A stretch of 64,000 bases of DNA from Winogradskyella sp. UBA3174 (GCF_002364335.1 NZ_DEXW01000042.1:1-64000), one strand, 5' to 3'. Positions 18,025 through 27,433 are shown, counted from the stretch's first letter. Program-made: numbers and translations. The notes: generated by a model from the sequence alone, not told the origin.

Positions 18025-18348
18025 CTTCAATTTCTCATTATTATGATGCCTATCGTGATCGCGTTTTGTTTTTTTATCTAATTTTTTATCAAACGCTTCC
18101 TGTAAATCTATACCTGTTTGGTTGGCTAGACATAACACCACAAACATAACATCTGCCAATTCCTCACCTAAATCCTTATTTTTATCGCTCTCCTTTTCAC
18201 TTTGCTCTCCATAGCGCCTTGCTATAATTCGAGCTACTTCACCTACTTCTTCTGTTAATTGAGCCATATTGGTTAACTCATTAAAGTATCTTACCCCATG
18301 CTCTTTAATCCAATTATCAACTTCGGTTTGCGCGTTTTTAATATCCAT
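18022..18348 (-). CDS. MazG-like nucleotide pyrophosphohydrolase
   Basis: A 108-residue all-alpha NTP pyrophosphatase of the MazG superfamily. It has the metal-binding pattern LTEEVGEVARIIARR (ExxE) and LGEELADVMFVVLCLANQTG (ExxD). Such enzymes hydrolyse non-canonical or excess NTPs to NMP and PPi. It is a single-domain form, half the size of E. coli MazG. It starts 2 bases after the upstream DUF3857 gene's 3' end on the same strand and may be read as part of that unit. Confidence 0.88.
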   Translation of the reverse strand: MDIKNAQTEVDNWIKEHGVRYFNELTNMAQLTEEVGEVARIIARRYGEQSEKESDKNKDLGEELADVMFVVLCLANQTGIDLQEAFDKKLDKKTKRDHDRHHNNEKLK

Positions 18349-18350
18349 AA

Positions 18351-20375
18351 TTATGATTTAGTGAGTACAATTTGTTCCGCTTGCTTTTCTATAGTTTTCT
18401 CAAAAAATGCTTTGAAATCGCTATAATCAGAAGGCTCTATATAAGGGTTGTTAATTTGAAAATCTACTTTGAGCTGTAGGTATTTACCATTTAATTTAGC
18501 TAGGTATACAAATCTAGCCTCACCGCCTTTAAATTCTATTGCTAAAGTTTGTGGAAGTGACTCTACTTTATAGCCTTCTGGCAAAGCAATATTAACTAAA
18601 TATTTATCTTGGTAAGAAACTACAAAATCTATAGGATAACTGCGTTCTTCTAACTTAAACAGACTCTCTTTAGTGCCCATAAATAACAAAGGAGTAAAAT
18701 ATAAGTTACCACCAATGTCGTCTACCGCATCAGTTAACTCATAATCATAAGATACTTTAACCGATTGTGATATGTCTTTATCATTCTCGTAATTTAATTC
18801 GCTTATAACTAAATCCCCTTTATCAGCTTCTAAAGCCTTAATGTGATCCTCTGTACTAACGTTAGTATATCTTTTTCTATAATTTAATGCTGAATATGAT
18901 GTCATATTTTGTCTTACTTTACCCGTTGCTGATAAATCAGCATTTAAAGTAACATTAAGCATTGAGCTTTCTGTAGATTTCTTGTTAGACTTCAAGTTTA
19001 TCCATCTAGAAGAACCATCTTCATCTAAGACACGACCTTGCCAATTTAATACACGCATCGGTAACACATTATTTGTACTGTAAGGTTCTGTAGCATCTAT
19101 TAACAGATAGTTATCTCCACTCTGAACCATACAAATAACATAGTTAAAGCCTTCTCTTGTTGGAAATAAAGGAAATCCATTATTTCTTGTACTTACCAAA
19201 ACCGGATTTGCATTTACACCTTGAGAACGTAACATTGCCGTTACTAAAAGGTTGATATCTGCAACATTCCCCTCGCCTTCCTTATAAGCATTTCTTATTC
19301 CTTTTTGCGCATATTTACCATAAGTACCATTCCACTTCACTTTAGATTTAACTAAATTTTCTACTAGAAATGCTTTTTGAAAATCATCTTCAACACCATC
19401 CGTAAGCGCATTTAAATCATCTTTAAAAAAACTAGACTTATCTAATTGTTTTCCAAAATTATCGCTTTCATAGATTGTTTTTGAAACCTTATCCCAGGTA
19501 GATGTGAAGGATTTTGTTATTACACCATCAGCATTTACAAATGCAGATAGCTCCATACTAAGTTTAGCTTTGTAATTATTTATATTACCTGCAAAAGACT
19601 CTGCAGCTAAGGAAGGTATATCTACTTCGTTAAGTTGCACAATAGTTTCTACATAATCTACTGAGTTTACACCAAAAGAACCACCTGTAGTATTATCTGA
19701 GCGTGTAGAGGTTGAGCCAGAGCCACCTGTATTAATATTTTTTTGCTTAATACTTTCCGTCATTTGAGCTCTAAATATAGCCTTAGGGTTTAAAAACCTA
19801 TTGTAGCTACGAAACTGTGGAGTCGCAATTTTAACATCTAGCTTATTCAATGGTACATTATACTGTAAATCGATATCATCTATAAGCGGAGAGCTTGAGG
19901 TTACTTTGTATGTGTATTCTAAAACAGAGCCTACTTTAACATTAGGTAAAATAAAAGACTCTGCTGAATAGTTCTCTGACATTTCTTCTTCAAAAACAGC
20001 ACTCCCCTTTAACTTATCTTTTTTTATTTTGCCTTCTTCTAAGTTATAGGTGCATCCTTTTAAACCTTTAACATTTTCTTTAACAGCACTGCTACCCTTA
20101 TAAAGGTAAACTTTTTTGTTAGCCCAATCAAAACCGTCTTCATTATAAATTTTTATTCGCATTTGAACAGTACGCTCCTGTACAAAACCTAAATTCTTAT
20201 TATAAACAAACGAAATCTGTTCATTTCTATATAATATAGCTGCGTTTGCAGCTGAGTCTTTTGGGTGAAATTTTTCTTTTAGTTCTGTTTTTGAAACTTT
20301 ACCAAAATCATAATTTTGTCCTTGTAATTGACTAAATGATAAAGTAATTGTGAGAATAAATATTAGTTTTTTCAT
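18351..20375 (-). CDS. DUF3857 protein with degenerate transglutaminase-like domain
   Basis: A 674-residue exported protein (signal peptide ending near SQLQGQ). The N-terminal DUF3857 beta-sandwich contains RNEQISFVYNKNLGFVQERT and SFILPNVKVGSVLEYTYKV. The transglutaminase-like core reads EGEGNVADINLLVTAMLRSQ, where active relatives have a Cys in GDC, and NYVICMV where they have a catalytic His. The Asp in LLIDATEP remains. It is thus probably a non-enzymatic binding domain. It follows a paralog by 30 bases and forms a tandem pair with it. Confidence 0.82.
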   Translation of the reverse strand: MKKLIFILTITLSFSQLQGQNYDFGKVSKTELKEKFHPKDSAANAAILYRNEQISFVYNKNLGFVQERTVQMRIKIYNEDGFDWANKKVYLYKGSSAVKENVKGLKGCTYNLEEGKIKKDKLKGSAVFEEEMSENYSAESFILPNVKVGSVLEYTYKVTSSSPLIDDIDLQYNVPLNKLDVKIATPQFRSYNRFLNPKAIFRAQMTESIKQKNINTGGSGSTSTRSDNTTGGSFGVNSVDYVETIVQLNEVDIPSLAAESFAGNINNYKAKLSMELSAFVNADGVITKSFTSTWDKVSKTIYESDNFGKQLDKSSFFKDDLNALTDGVEDDFQKAFLVENLVKSKVKWNGTYGKYAQKGIRNAYKEGEGNVADINLLVTAMLRSQGVNANPVLVSTRNNGFPLFPTREGFNYVICMVQSGDNYLLIDATEPYSTNNVLPMRVLNWQGRVLDEDGSSRWINLKSNKKSTESSMLNVTLNADLSATGKVRQNMTSYSALNYRKRYTNVSTEDHIKALEADKGDLVISELNYENDKDISQSVKVSYDYELTDAVDDIGGNLYFTPLLFMGTKESLFKLEERSYPIDFVVSYQDKYLVNIALPEGYKVESLPQTLAIEFKGGEARFVYLAKLNGKYLQLKVDFQINNPYIEPSDYSDFKAFFEKTIEKQAEQIVLTKS

Positions 20376-20405
20376 AATAGGTGGTGATGTTGATTTTTTA
20401 GTTGA

Positions 20406-22310
20406 TTAAAGCTTAACGAATACGATTTTAGACTTATCGTTTTTTACGATTTGTTTTCTAAAATCTCTGTAAGCCGAATAATCTTCTTTGTTGTAGTTTC
20501 CTTTATTAAGGATATAAGTTCTTGTATACTTTAATTTATTTCCATCTAGGGCTTCAAGTTTGTATTTATAGATTCCGAACTTAGTTTCGATTTCTTCACC
20601 ATCAGACATAGCCTCTACTTTTAAACTCTCTGGGTATTGAATTATAAATTCATCGACATCTTTAAAAGCACGATCTATCTTAAACTCTAATTTTCTATTA
20701 GGATATCTTGGAGGAATATTTGTAACTCTATTAAACATATTAGGTTGTAATATGAGCCTGCTACCTGTTTTTGATGCATAATTATTAGATGCTAATTTAA
20801 TGTCTTCTGTATAAATTACATTAGCCTTGTCATTAACAATGTTAATTGCGCTGATACTTATGTTGTTGATATTATCCCAATAGTCTTTATAGTGTAATTG
20901 TTGATCTCTTTCGGTTTTTTTCTCAATACCATCATGTAAGCCATATTGAAAACCTGTTGTTTCAATAGTAACTGAAGCTTCAAAACCACCTGTTTCGTCT
21001 AACGTTACTGATGCATTTGTTTTCTGTACGCTATCATCTGCCGCATATATCTTTGTGTGAACAATTTCACCACCTTCGGGCTTAACTAATAACACGTCTC
21101 TATCATCTGTAAAACCAGCAGTAAATCCGAATGGATTTGTTTGACTTGTGCACTCTAAAAATATATTTTCATCATCATTAGGCACACATAAAATAGCATG
21201 ATTTCCTTGAACAGATGAAAAATCACTATCTAAATCTCTAATACTTTTACCACCATAAACCAAAGTGTAATAAGACGGTACTTCTACAGCTTCTAAAAGT
21301 GCTTTTGTATAATTGGTAAGCCCCTTACAATCTGCATAACCTAGCTTATCTACGTCATCTGCTAACATGGGTTTCCATCCACCAATACCAACTTGTATAC
21401 TAATGTAGCGTGTTCGCTCTTGCATATAATTATAGACTAGTTTGGCACGCTCTATTTTATTATCTATACCAGCTGTTAAATCCCTAACCTCATCTATTGT
21501 TGCTTGTGGTATTTGGTCTGTTCCAGTTAATAATCTGTCGTACATCCATTTCCCAAAGTCCGTCCAATCATTATTTAAACCTTCTACACCCATCATATTA
21601 AACTTTCTAAGTGCAACCTTAAAACGTGGAACAATAACTAGTAAATCTGGTGTGTAGGCTTCATATTTAATGCCTTCAATATTTTTGGCAATGAAGTGAT
21701 TTTGAGAAACTTCTTCGATATTAAAATTTATAAAGTTTTCTTTTTTTGTTTTAAGTTCTAAACCAGCCGAATTAATTATTTCATACTCTGCATGTTCTAT
21801 ACTTACAAAATAGCTATCTACAGGTGTCCAATTTGGGAAAAAGGCTGTAGTGCTTGTTACAACTTCAGAGGTGTATTCTACCGTGTAAGGATATTTATTC
21901 GGAGTATAGCTCATGTACTTAACGCGATCATCTTCGTAAATAGATATATCGCTAACAGCACTAGCATCAACAAAATCCCTTTCTTTAACTTTTTTTATCT
22001 CTTCACCAAAAGCATCATAAATACGAGCTTCCATTTTTACTATCTTCCTATTATCATCGTAAGATTCTGCTGCATTCACTCTATTCTTACCGTATTTATT
22101 AAAAACTGTAACAATACGCTTTGTCTTTACATTAATTTGGTCGTAGCTAACAATTTCTACTGTTTGCTTTTCAAATCTAACAACGGCATTGGCTTTTGCT
22201 TTTAGCTCGCTTGAAATAAATAAAGAACTATAATCTTTATCAGATTGCGAAAAAATAGAAAACGAAATACAAATTAAAATAAATGAAAGTACTGGTTTTA
22301 ATCCTGGCAT
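20406..22310 (-). CDS. DUF3857/transglutaminase-like exported protein
   Basis: A 634-residue exported protein (signal to about residue 21, SIFSQ). It has DUF3857 (about 50-220) and a transglutaminase-like domain with an intact Cys (KLGYADCKGLTNYTKALLEA) and His (GNHAILCV); the third residue is Glu in FLECTSQ rather than Asp. A C-terminal beta-rich part follows. A peptidase or cross-linking role in the envelope is possible but not demonstrated for this family. First gene of the pair with the degenerate paralog. Confidence 0.82.
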   Translation of the reverse strand: MPGLKPVLSFILICISFSIFSQSDKDYSSLFISSELKAKANAVVRFEKQTVEIVSYDQINVKTKRIVTVFNKYGKNRVNAAESYDDNRKIVKMEARIYDAFGEEIKKVKERDFVDASAVSDISIYEDDRVKYMSYTPNKYPYTVEYTSEVVTSTTAFFPNWTPVDSYFVSIEHAEYEIINSAGLELKTKKENFINFNIEEVSQNHFIAKNIEGIKYEAYTPDLLVIVPRFKVALRKFNMMGVEGLNNDWTDFGKWMYDRLLTGTDQIPQATIDEVRDLTAGIDNKIERAKLVYNYMQERTRYISIQVGIGGWKPMLADDVDKLGYADCKGLTNYTKALLEAVEVPSYYTLVYGGKSIRDLDSDFSSVQGNHAILCVPNDDENIFLECTSQTNPFGFTAGFTDDRDVLLVKPEGGEIVHTKIYAADDSVQKTNASVTLDETGGFEASVTIETTGFQYGLHDGIEKKTERDQQLHYKDYWDNINNISISAINIVNDKANVIYTEDIKLASNNYASKTGSRLILQPNMFNRVTNIPPRYPNRKLEFKIDRAFKDVDEFIIQYPESLKVEAMSDGEEIETKFGIYKYKLEALDGNKLKYTRTYILNKGNYNKEDYSAYRDFRKQIVKNDKSKIVFVKL

Positions 22311-22449
22311 ATAGAGAGTTTCAGTTTAGGAATTTAAATATAAAGAGGATTTGTATATTACCAAATAATTCTTGTGACATTTTACCTATATTTTTTTAAA
22401 CCTTAGAAATACACGATTAAGTTCAGGTCATTATATCCTGTTGTCTCTT

Positions 22450-22951
22450 TTAAAAAAAAAAAACAACAATTAAAATAATAAAACATGGTATGGCAATATA
22501 CTTTAACTCACTCAAAATGACATTTATTCCCCATTCTGAAAAAAACTTTTCAATACCTATTGGAGGCACTTTAATTTCTCTGAATGGAAAAAAGTAACTC
22601 GAATTATCAAAAGGAATAAAAAAGCCAACTCCTTTACCTCCAGAAGTCATAGCATCTAAAACACCGTGAGATAGTGTTGACAGAAACAACACTATAACAA
22701 AAATTGTTTTTGGTTTTTTCCAAATAAAAGGGATAGTAATCCACTACAAAGAACTGCAAATACTATAGAATGTGTAAAACCTCTATATCCTAATGGATGC
22801 GAATAACTGATGCAAAAATTAAATACCAAAACATCTGAATCTGGCAGTATTGCGGAACCGATTGCTAAAAATAAAAGTAATTTATTTGATTTTGAATCTA
22901 TAACTTTGCCGCTGTGTACGCTACTAAGCCGTGACCAAAAATTGATGCCAT
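22450..22951 (-). pseudogene. YdjM-like metal-dependent hydrolase (DUF457), two frameshifts
   Basis: The minus strand starts with MASIFGHGLVAYTAA at 22951, whose ATG overlaps the dtd stop (TAATG). The frame shifts near 22906 into VIDSKSNKLLLFLAIGSAIL ... YSHPLGYRGFTHSIVFAVL, which holds the family's H-P-x-x-R-G-x-T-H motif. A second shift near 22720 leads to the remaining frame, with LSTLSHGVLDAMTSGGKG and a C-terminal membrane segment. The three pieces together make one plausible full-length membrane hydrolase, so this is a recent pseudogene or a doubly mis-sequenced gene. Confidence 0.8.
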
Positions 22952-23403
22952 TATGCCCTGTCTTTAGAATCTATAATTAGAGTAACAGGTCCATCATTAA
23001 CCAACTGCACTTTCATATCTGCAGCAAATTCTCCTGTTTGAATTTGCTTTTGTAATTCGACCTCAAGTGTTTCAATAAAGTTATGATATAATGGAATTGC
23101 AACATCTGGTTTTGCTGCTTTAATGTAACTCGGACGATTTCCTTTTTTTGTACTTGCGTGCAGCGTGAACTGACTGACTAAAATAATATCTCCATTAGCC
23201 TCAATAATAGATGCATTCATAACGTTATTTGAGTCCGCAAAAATTCTAAGATTTACTATTTTTTTACAAAGCCAGTCGATATCTTCTTTTTTATCTTCTG
23301 GCACAATACCTAAAAGTATTAAAAGACCTTTTTTTATAGACGCTACTTCATTATCATTAATTACAACCGAAGCTTCAGTAACTCTTTGCACAACTATTCT
23401 CAT
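22951..23403 (-). CDS. dtd: D-aminoacyl-tRNA deacylase
   Basis: This 150-residue DTD removes D-amino acids (and Gly from tRNA-Ala) from mischarged tRNA. The two signature motifs are present: SQFTLHASTKKGNRPSY (active-site SQFTL with Thr) and NDGPVTLIIDS (cross-subunit GP motif). Its start overlaps the rsgA stop by 4 bases (ATGA) and its stop overlaps the start of the following pseudogene, so these three formed one translationally coupled operon. Confidence 0.95.
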   Translation of the reverse strand: MRIVVQRVTEASVVINDNEVASIKKGLLILLGIVPEDKKEDIDWLCKKIVNLRIFADSNNVMNASIIEANGDIILVSQFTLHASTKKGNRPSYIKAAKPDVAIPLYHNFIETLEVELQKQIQTGEFAADMKVQLVNDGPVTLIIDSKDRA

Positions 23404-24350
23404 TCGTTATCCCAATTATCAGTTCGATAATGCTCATCTTCTCCTTCTAAAATCTGAACATAACTTTTATATCTTGAATACGATATAACATCATTCTCTA
23501 AAGCATCTTTTACAGCACATATTGGCTCTTTTAAATGCAAACAATTATTAAACTTACAGTCTTGTTTTAGTTTGAAGAATTCAGGAAAATAATCACCTAT
23601 TTCTTCCTTTTCCATATCAACAACTCCAAAACCTTTTATACCTGGAGTATCTATGATAACGGCATCGAAGCTTAAATCGAACATCTCTGCAAATGTCGTT
23701 GTATGCTGTCCTTGCATGTGCTGCTCAGAAATAGCCTTAGTTTTTAGATCTAGACTAGGCTCAATGGTATTTACAAGAGTAGATTTACCTACACCAGAAT
23801 GGCCGGCAAACATACTCACTTTACCAAGCATCATTTGTTTTACCTCATCTATGTTTTGTCCTGTTATTGCAGAAATCTCAATACAGTCGTAACCAATTTT
23901 TCTGTATATACTCTCTAGATATTTTACCTCTAGCAAAGTCTCTTGGTCATAAGTATCTATTTTATTAAATAACAAAACAGTTTTTATAGAATAAGCTTCT
24001 GAAGTCACTAAAAACCGATCTATAAAGTTTGTAAATGTTGGTGGATTATCTATAGTTACTAATAAAAACACCTGATCTATATTAGAGGCTATAATATGAG
24101 TTTGCTTTGATAGGTTTACTGATTTACGTACAATGTAATTTTTACGTTCTTCAATACGATTAATAATACCTGTTTCTGTATTGTTTTTTGTTTCTAATTC
24201 AAATTCAACTGTATCACCAACAGCAATAGGATTAGTGCTTTTTATACCTTGTAATCTAAAGCGACCTTTAATGCGGCATTCGTAGAATTTACCGTTCTTT
24301 GTTTTAACGGTGTACCAACTGCCTGTAGATTTATATACTATTCCTGTCAT
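23400..24350 (-). CDS. rsgA: small ribosomal subunit biogenesis GTPase RsgA
   Basis: A 316-residue circularly permuted GTPase that checks 30S maturation. It has an N-terminal OB fold (to about 65), then G motifs in the permuted order: LLFNKID (G4), GHSGVGKSTLVN (G1), HTTTFAEMF (G2) and DTPGIKGFG (G3). A C-terminal zinc knuckle with CKFNNCLHLKEPIC follows. All key residues are present. First gene of the rsgA-dtd unit. Confidence 0.96.
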   Translation of the reverse strand: MTGIVYKSTGSWYTVKTKNGKFYECRIKGRFRLQGIKSTNPIAVGDTVEFELETKNNTETGIINRIEERKNYIVRKSVNLSKQTHIIASNIDQVFLLVTIDNPPTFTNFIDRFLVTSEAYSIKTVLLFNKIDTYDQETLLEVKYLESIYRKIGYDCIEISAITGQNIDEVKQMMLGKVSMFAGHSGVGKSTLVNTIEPSLDLKTKAISEQHMQGQHTTTFAEMFDLSFDAVIIDTPGIKGFGVVDMEKEEIGDYFPEFFKLKQDCKFNNCLHLKEPICAVKDALENDVISYSRYKSYVQILEGEDEHYRTDNWDNE

Positions 24351-24434
24351 TTTATTTATTAGCCTTTAGCAAAGAAACGACTTTGTCGTAAAATATCATT
24401 AATTTAGAACTACTAAAAATTAAATCAAAATATC

Positions 24435-24910
24435 ATAAAAAAAATCCTACTATCTATCGGATTACTCACTATTGGATATATTTCCTTTTCTTTTATTACT
24501 AAAGAAAACCAAAACCCCAAATAGAGTATAAAGTTGTTACCAGCGTAGAATCTATAGTTCCTAATGGTTTAGGGCGTTTTCGCTTAATATCTTCAAATGA
24601 AGACAGAAACTTTGAGGATTATACATCCGAACGCTCTGATAAAGATGATAAAAGAAATAAATCTAAAAGAAAAAATATTCGCGTTAAAGATTTTGAAGAA
24701 ACGAAATTATTAAATTTCTATAATATTGGTGGTATTCGCTTTCAGAATATCGTAGCGAACGATGCCGTAATTACTTCTAAGTTAATAGCCATGGCAAAAG
24801 AAGGTTGGGAACTAGCCTTTGTTAGTAGCTCACCTGAAAGTGATGCTGGTCAAGGTGATGGACAGGGAATTTTTGTGACGCGTTATATTTTTAAACGACT
24901 TAAGCCCTAA
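24435..24910 (+). pseudogene. exported hypothetical protein, lost start codon and frameshift
   Basis: The plus strand reads (ATA)KKILLSIGLLTIGYISFSF, a normal signal peptide but with ATA where ATG is expected. It hits a stop after ENQNPK; a one-base shift near 24520 then continues IEYKVVTSVESIVPNGLGRF through MAKEGWELAFVSSSPES to RYIFKRLKP and a stop. The C-terminal half resembles small flavobacterial proteins of the WELAFVSS type; the family is otherwise unknown. The lost start and the frameshift together suggest a real pseudogene rather than one sequencing error. Confidence 0.7.
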
Positions 24911-24973
24911 CAATAATAATCAACTGATTTAGTCTGTTTTGGGTAAACTATACTCAGAATTTCAATATTAAAG

Positions 24974-25017
24974 CTTGTATTTCTCTATCCTACAACTTGT
25001 ATTTCCTTATCCTACAA
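24974..25017 (+). repeat. two tandem 22-bp repeats upstream of efflux operon
   Basis: Copies at 24974-24995 and 24996-25017 differ at only two central bases. Each begins CTTGTA and ends TACAA, so each unit is itself an inverted pair TTGTA-n11-TACAA. The second copy covers the expected -33 region of the promoter at 25027. Probable regulator binding sites. Confidence 0.7.
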
Positions 25018-25026
25018 ACATATACA

Positions 25027-25034
25027 TATCTTTG
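25027..25034 (+). promoter_or_regulatory. -7 element of the efflux operon promoter
   Basis: TATCTTTG matches TAnnTTTG. The expected start near 25041 supports translation from the ATG at 25086 rather than the in-frame start at 24975. The expected -33 region falls inside the second tandem repeat. Confidence 0.55.
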
Positions 25035-25085
25035 TCATACAATTATTTATATCTATTTTTACCACACTTAACAAAACCTAACCGA

Positions 25086-27419
25086 ATGCGTTCTTACTTG
25101 TTACTTGCTTTTTGTCTTATTTTCACTATAGCTAGCTTTAGTCAGACTAAAATCTATAAAATCGGCTTCCTTCTCGATAACAATTCTACTGAAATTAACA
25201 GCCTATTAGGAGAACTTTCAAATGAAATTTCTGCCGTAGTTGGTGAAGACGCTATCATTACATTTCCCGAGGCTAGTAGATTGGTTAACAACTTTAATAC
25301 AATAAAAGCATTAAGTAATTACAATGTCTTAGTGCAAAACGATACAGACATAATTATTGCCTTTGGCATTGTTAATAATGCCGTAATTTCTAAAATTGGG
25401 ACTTACCAGAAACCAACAATTCTTTTTGGAGCTTTAAGTGAAGAATTAATAACTGATCAAACACTTGTTTCTAATATAGAAAACTACACATCTATTATTA
25501 CATCACAGTCCTATACTGAAGATTTAAAGTTTCTTAAAAAATTAGCAAATCCTAAAACTGTAGGTGTTGTTCTTGAAAAAGCATTCACAGATAATTTACC
25601 AATAGCCGAAACATTCAGTAAAATAGGAAAGGACTTAGACATTGAAATGCGTCTTATCACATTTGAGTCTTTGGCTGACATCACTTCAAATCTTGATAAC
25701 ATAGATGCAGTATACTTAGCAGGCGGGTTTTACTTTTCTGAAGAGGAAATAAAACAACTTGCAGAGGTATTGATTGAAAAGAAACTGCCATCATTTTCAG
25801 CAAATCCTGTAAAAGATGTGAAGAATGGACTTCTTGCTACAAATCACGATCAGTCTCAATTAAATCAATTTTTTAGGCGTATTGCTTTAACTGTAGAGTC
25901 AGTGGTTAATGGAAATGGCTTATCTGGCTTAAGTACCAAGCTCGAATCTAAAAGCACCTTAACTGTTAATTATAATACAGCAGAAAAAATAGGTCTACCG
26001 CTTAAATATAGTTTAATTGCCACCACAAGTTTTGTTGGTAACCCTCAAGAGATTGTGGCAGATAAAACGTACACACTGGTTAGTGTTATGCAAGAAGCTA
26101 TAGCTGAAAATCTTGAGTTACAAACGTTTCAACAAGATATTAAACTTTCTCAAAAAGACTTACAATTTGCAAAAAGTGATTATTTACCAGACATTACTGC
26201 AAATGCATCAGGAAGTTATGTCGATCCAGGATTAGCTGAAGTGAGTAATGGTCAAAATCCAGAACTATCAACTTTGGGTAATATCACCTTATCACAAACT
26301 GTGTTTTCCGAAGCTGCAAATGCAAATATTAGTATCCAAAGATCGCTTCGTGACGCACAACAAGAAAACTATAATAGTGAAGCCCTCAATACAGTTTTTA
26401 ATACAGCAACAGCTTATTTCACAGCTTTAATCTTAAAAGCGAATTTAAATATTCAGAATCAAAATTTAGAATTGACAAAGTACAATTTGAAAATTGCTGA
26501 AGAAAATTATGCGGCCGGACAAGCTGGTAAATCTGATGTACTACGTTTTAAGTCCGAAAAAGCTCAAAACACGCAACAAATGGTTGAAGCTATTAACCAG
26601 TTAGAACAAGGTTATTATGCCCTAAACCAATTATTAAATAATCCTATTGATACTAAAATTGATGTTGAAGAAGCTGAATTACGAAAAGGTGTTTTTAGCA
26701 ATTATAACTATGAGCAGTTTGGACAGTTTTTAGATGACCCAAGATTAAGACTACCTTTTGTAAAGTTTTTGGTGCAAGAAGCTATAACAAATGCACCTGA
26801 GCTAAAAGCGTTAAACTATAATTTACAAGCTACAGAACGAAGTGAGCGTTTATTTGGTGCTGGTCGTTTTTTACCGACTGTGGGCTTACAAGGTCAATAT
26901 AATTATGAGTTTTCAAGGTCAGGAGCAGGTGCAAATTTTATTTTTGGCGACCTTCCCCAAAGTTATTATACGCTAGGACTAAATGTATCACTTCCTATAT
27001 TTAATCAGAATAAGCAGAATATAAACAAACAAATTGCTTCGATTCAAAAAGAACAACTTGAGATTTCTAAAGACAACATAGCTTTGAATATTGAAAAAAA
27101 CATTAATGATTCGGTTTTAGAACTAGTGAATCAAATTTCAAATATTCAATTATCCGAGGTGTTTGAAGACACGGCAAAAGAAGCCTTAGATTTAACACAA
27201 ACCTCTTATGCAAGCGGTGCTGTTAATATTGTTCAATTATTAGATGCTCAAAATAACTATTTACAAGCACAGCAGGCAAGCGCAAATGCCACCTATAATT
27301 ACCTACAAAGCTCAATGCAATTAGAACGTTCTTTAGGATTGTTCTTTTTACTACAAGATGAAAGTGAACGCGAAGCTTTTATTCAGCGCTTTTTAGAATT
27401 CACACAAACTAATGACTAA
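25086..27419 (+). CDS. TolC-family efflux protein fused to a substrate-binding-protein-like domain
   Basis: A 777-residue protein: signal peptide to about residue 20 (SFSQ), then about 300 residues resembling an ABC_sub_bind periplasmic domain (IYKIGFLLDNNSTEI, PTILFGALSEEL, KTVGVVLEKAFTDNLPIAET, GLLATNHDQSQLN). A complete outer-membrane factor of two TolC repeats follows (LPDITANASGSYVD, ALNTVFNTATAYF, LPTVGLQGQYNYEF, YASGAVNIVQLLDAQNNYLQ). Ordinary TolC proteins are about 450 residues, so the N-terminal part is an addition. It is followed after 14 bases by the RND adaptor and then the pump. The sensor-like domain may bind a pump substrate; that is inference. Confidence 0.88.
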   Translation: MRSYLLLAFCLIFTIASFSQTKIYKIGFLLDNNSTEINSLLGELSNEISAVVGEDAIITFPEASRLVNNFNTIKALSNYNVLVQNDTDIIIAFGIVNNAVISKIGTYQKPTILFGALSEELITDQTLVSNIENYTSIITSQSYTEDLKFLKKLANPKTVGVVLEKAFTDNLPIAETFSKIGKDLDIEMRLITFESLADITSNLDNIDAVYLAGGFYFSEEEIKQLAEVLIEKKLPSFSANPVKDVKNGLLATNHDQSQLNQFFRRIALTVESVVNGNGLSGLSTKLESKSTLTVNYNTAEKIGLPLKYSLIATTSFVGNPQEIVADKTYTLVSVMQEAIAENLELQTFQQDIKLSQKDLQFAKSDYLPDITANASGSYVDPGLAEVSNGQNPELSTLGNITLSQTVFSEAANANISIQRSLRDAQQENYNSEALNTVFNTATAYFTALILKANLNIQNQNLELTKYNLKIAEENYAAGQAGKSDVLRFKSEKAQNTQQMVEAINQLEQGYYALNQLLNNPIDTKIDVEEAELRKGVFSNYNYEQFGQFLDDPRLRLPFVKFLVQEAITNAPELKALNYNLQATERSERLFGAGRFLPTVGLQGQYNYEFSRSGAGANFIFGDLPQSYYTLGLNVSLPIFNQNKQNINKQIASIQKEQLEISKDNIALNIEKNINDSVLELVNQISNIQLSEVFEDTAKEALDLTQTSYASGAVNIVQLLDAQNNYLQAQQASANATYNYLQSSMQLERSLGLFFLLQDESEREAFIQRFLEFTQTND

Positions 27420-27433
27420 CCTTTAACACCTGT

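Noticed and set aside
21792..22205. 137-codon plus-strand frame opposite the DUF3857 gene
   Set aside because: Its Phe/Ile/Tyr-rich composition is what the antisense of an AT-rich gene gives; the minus-strand gene is clearly real.
24975..25085. Upstream start of the TolC fusion gene at 24975
   Set aside because: It would place the tandem repeats and the -7 element inside the coding region and hide the signal peptide; ATG 25086 fits better.
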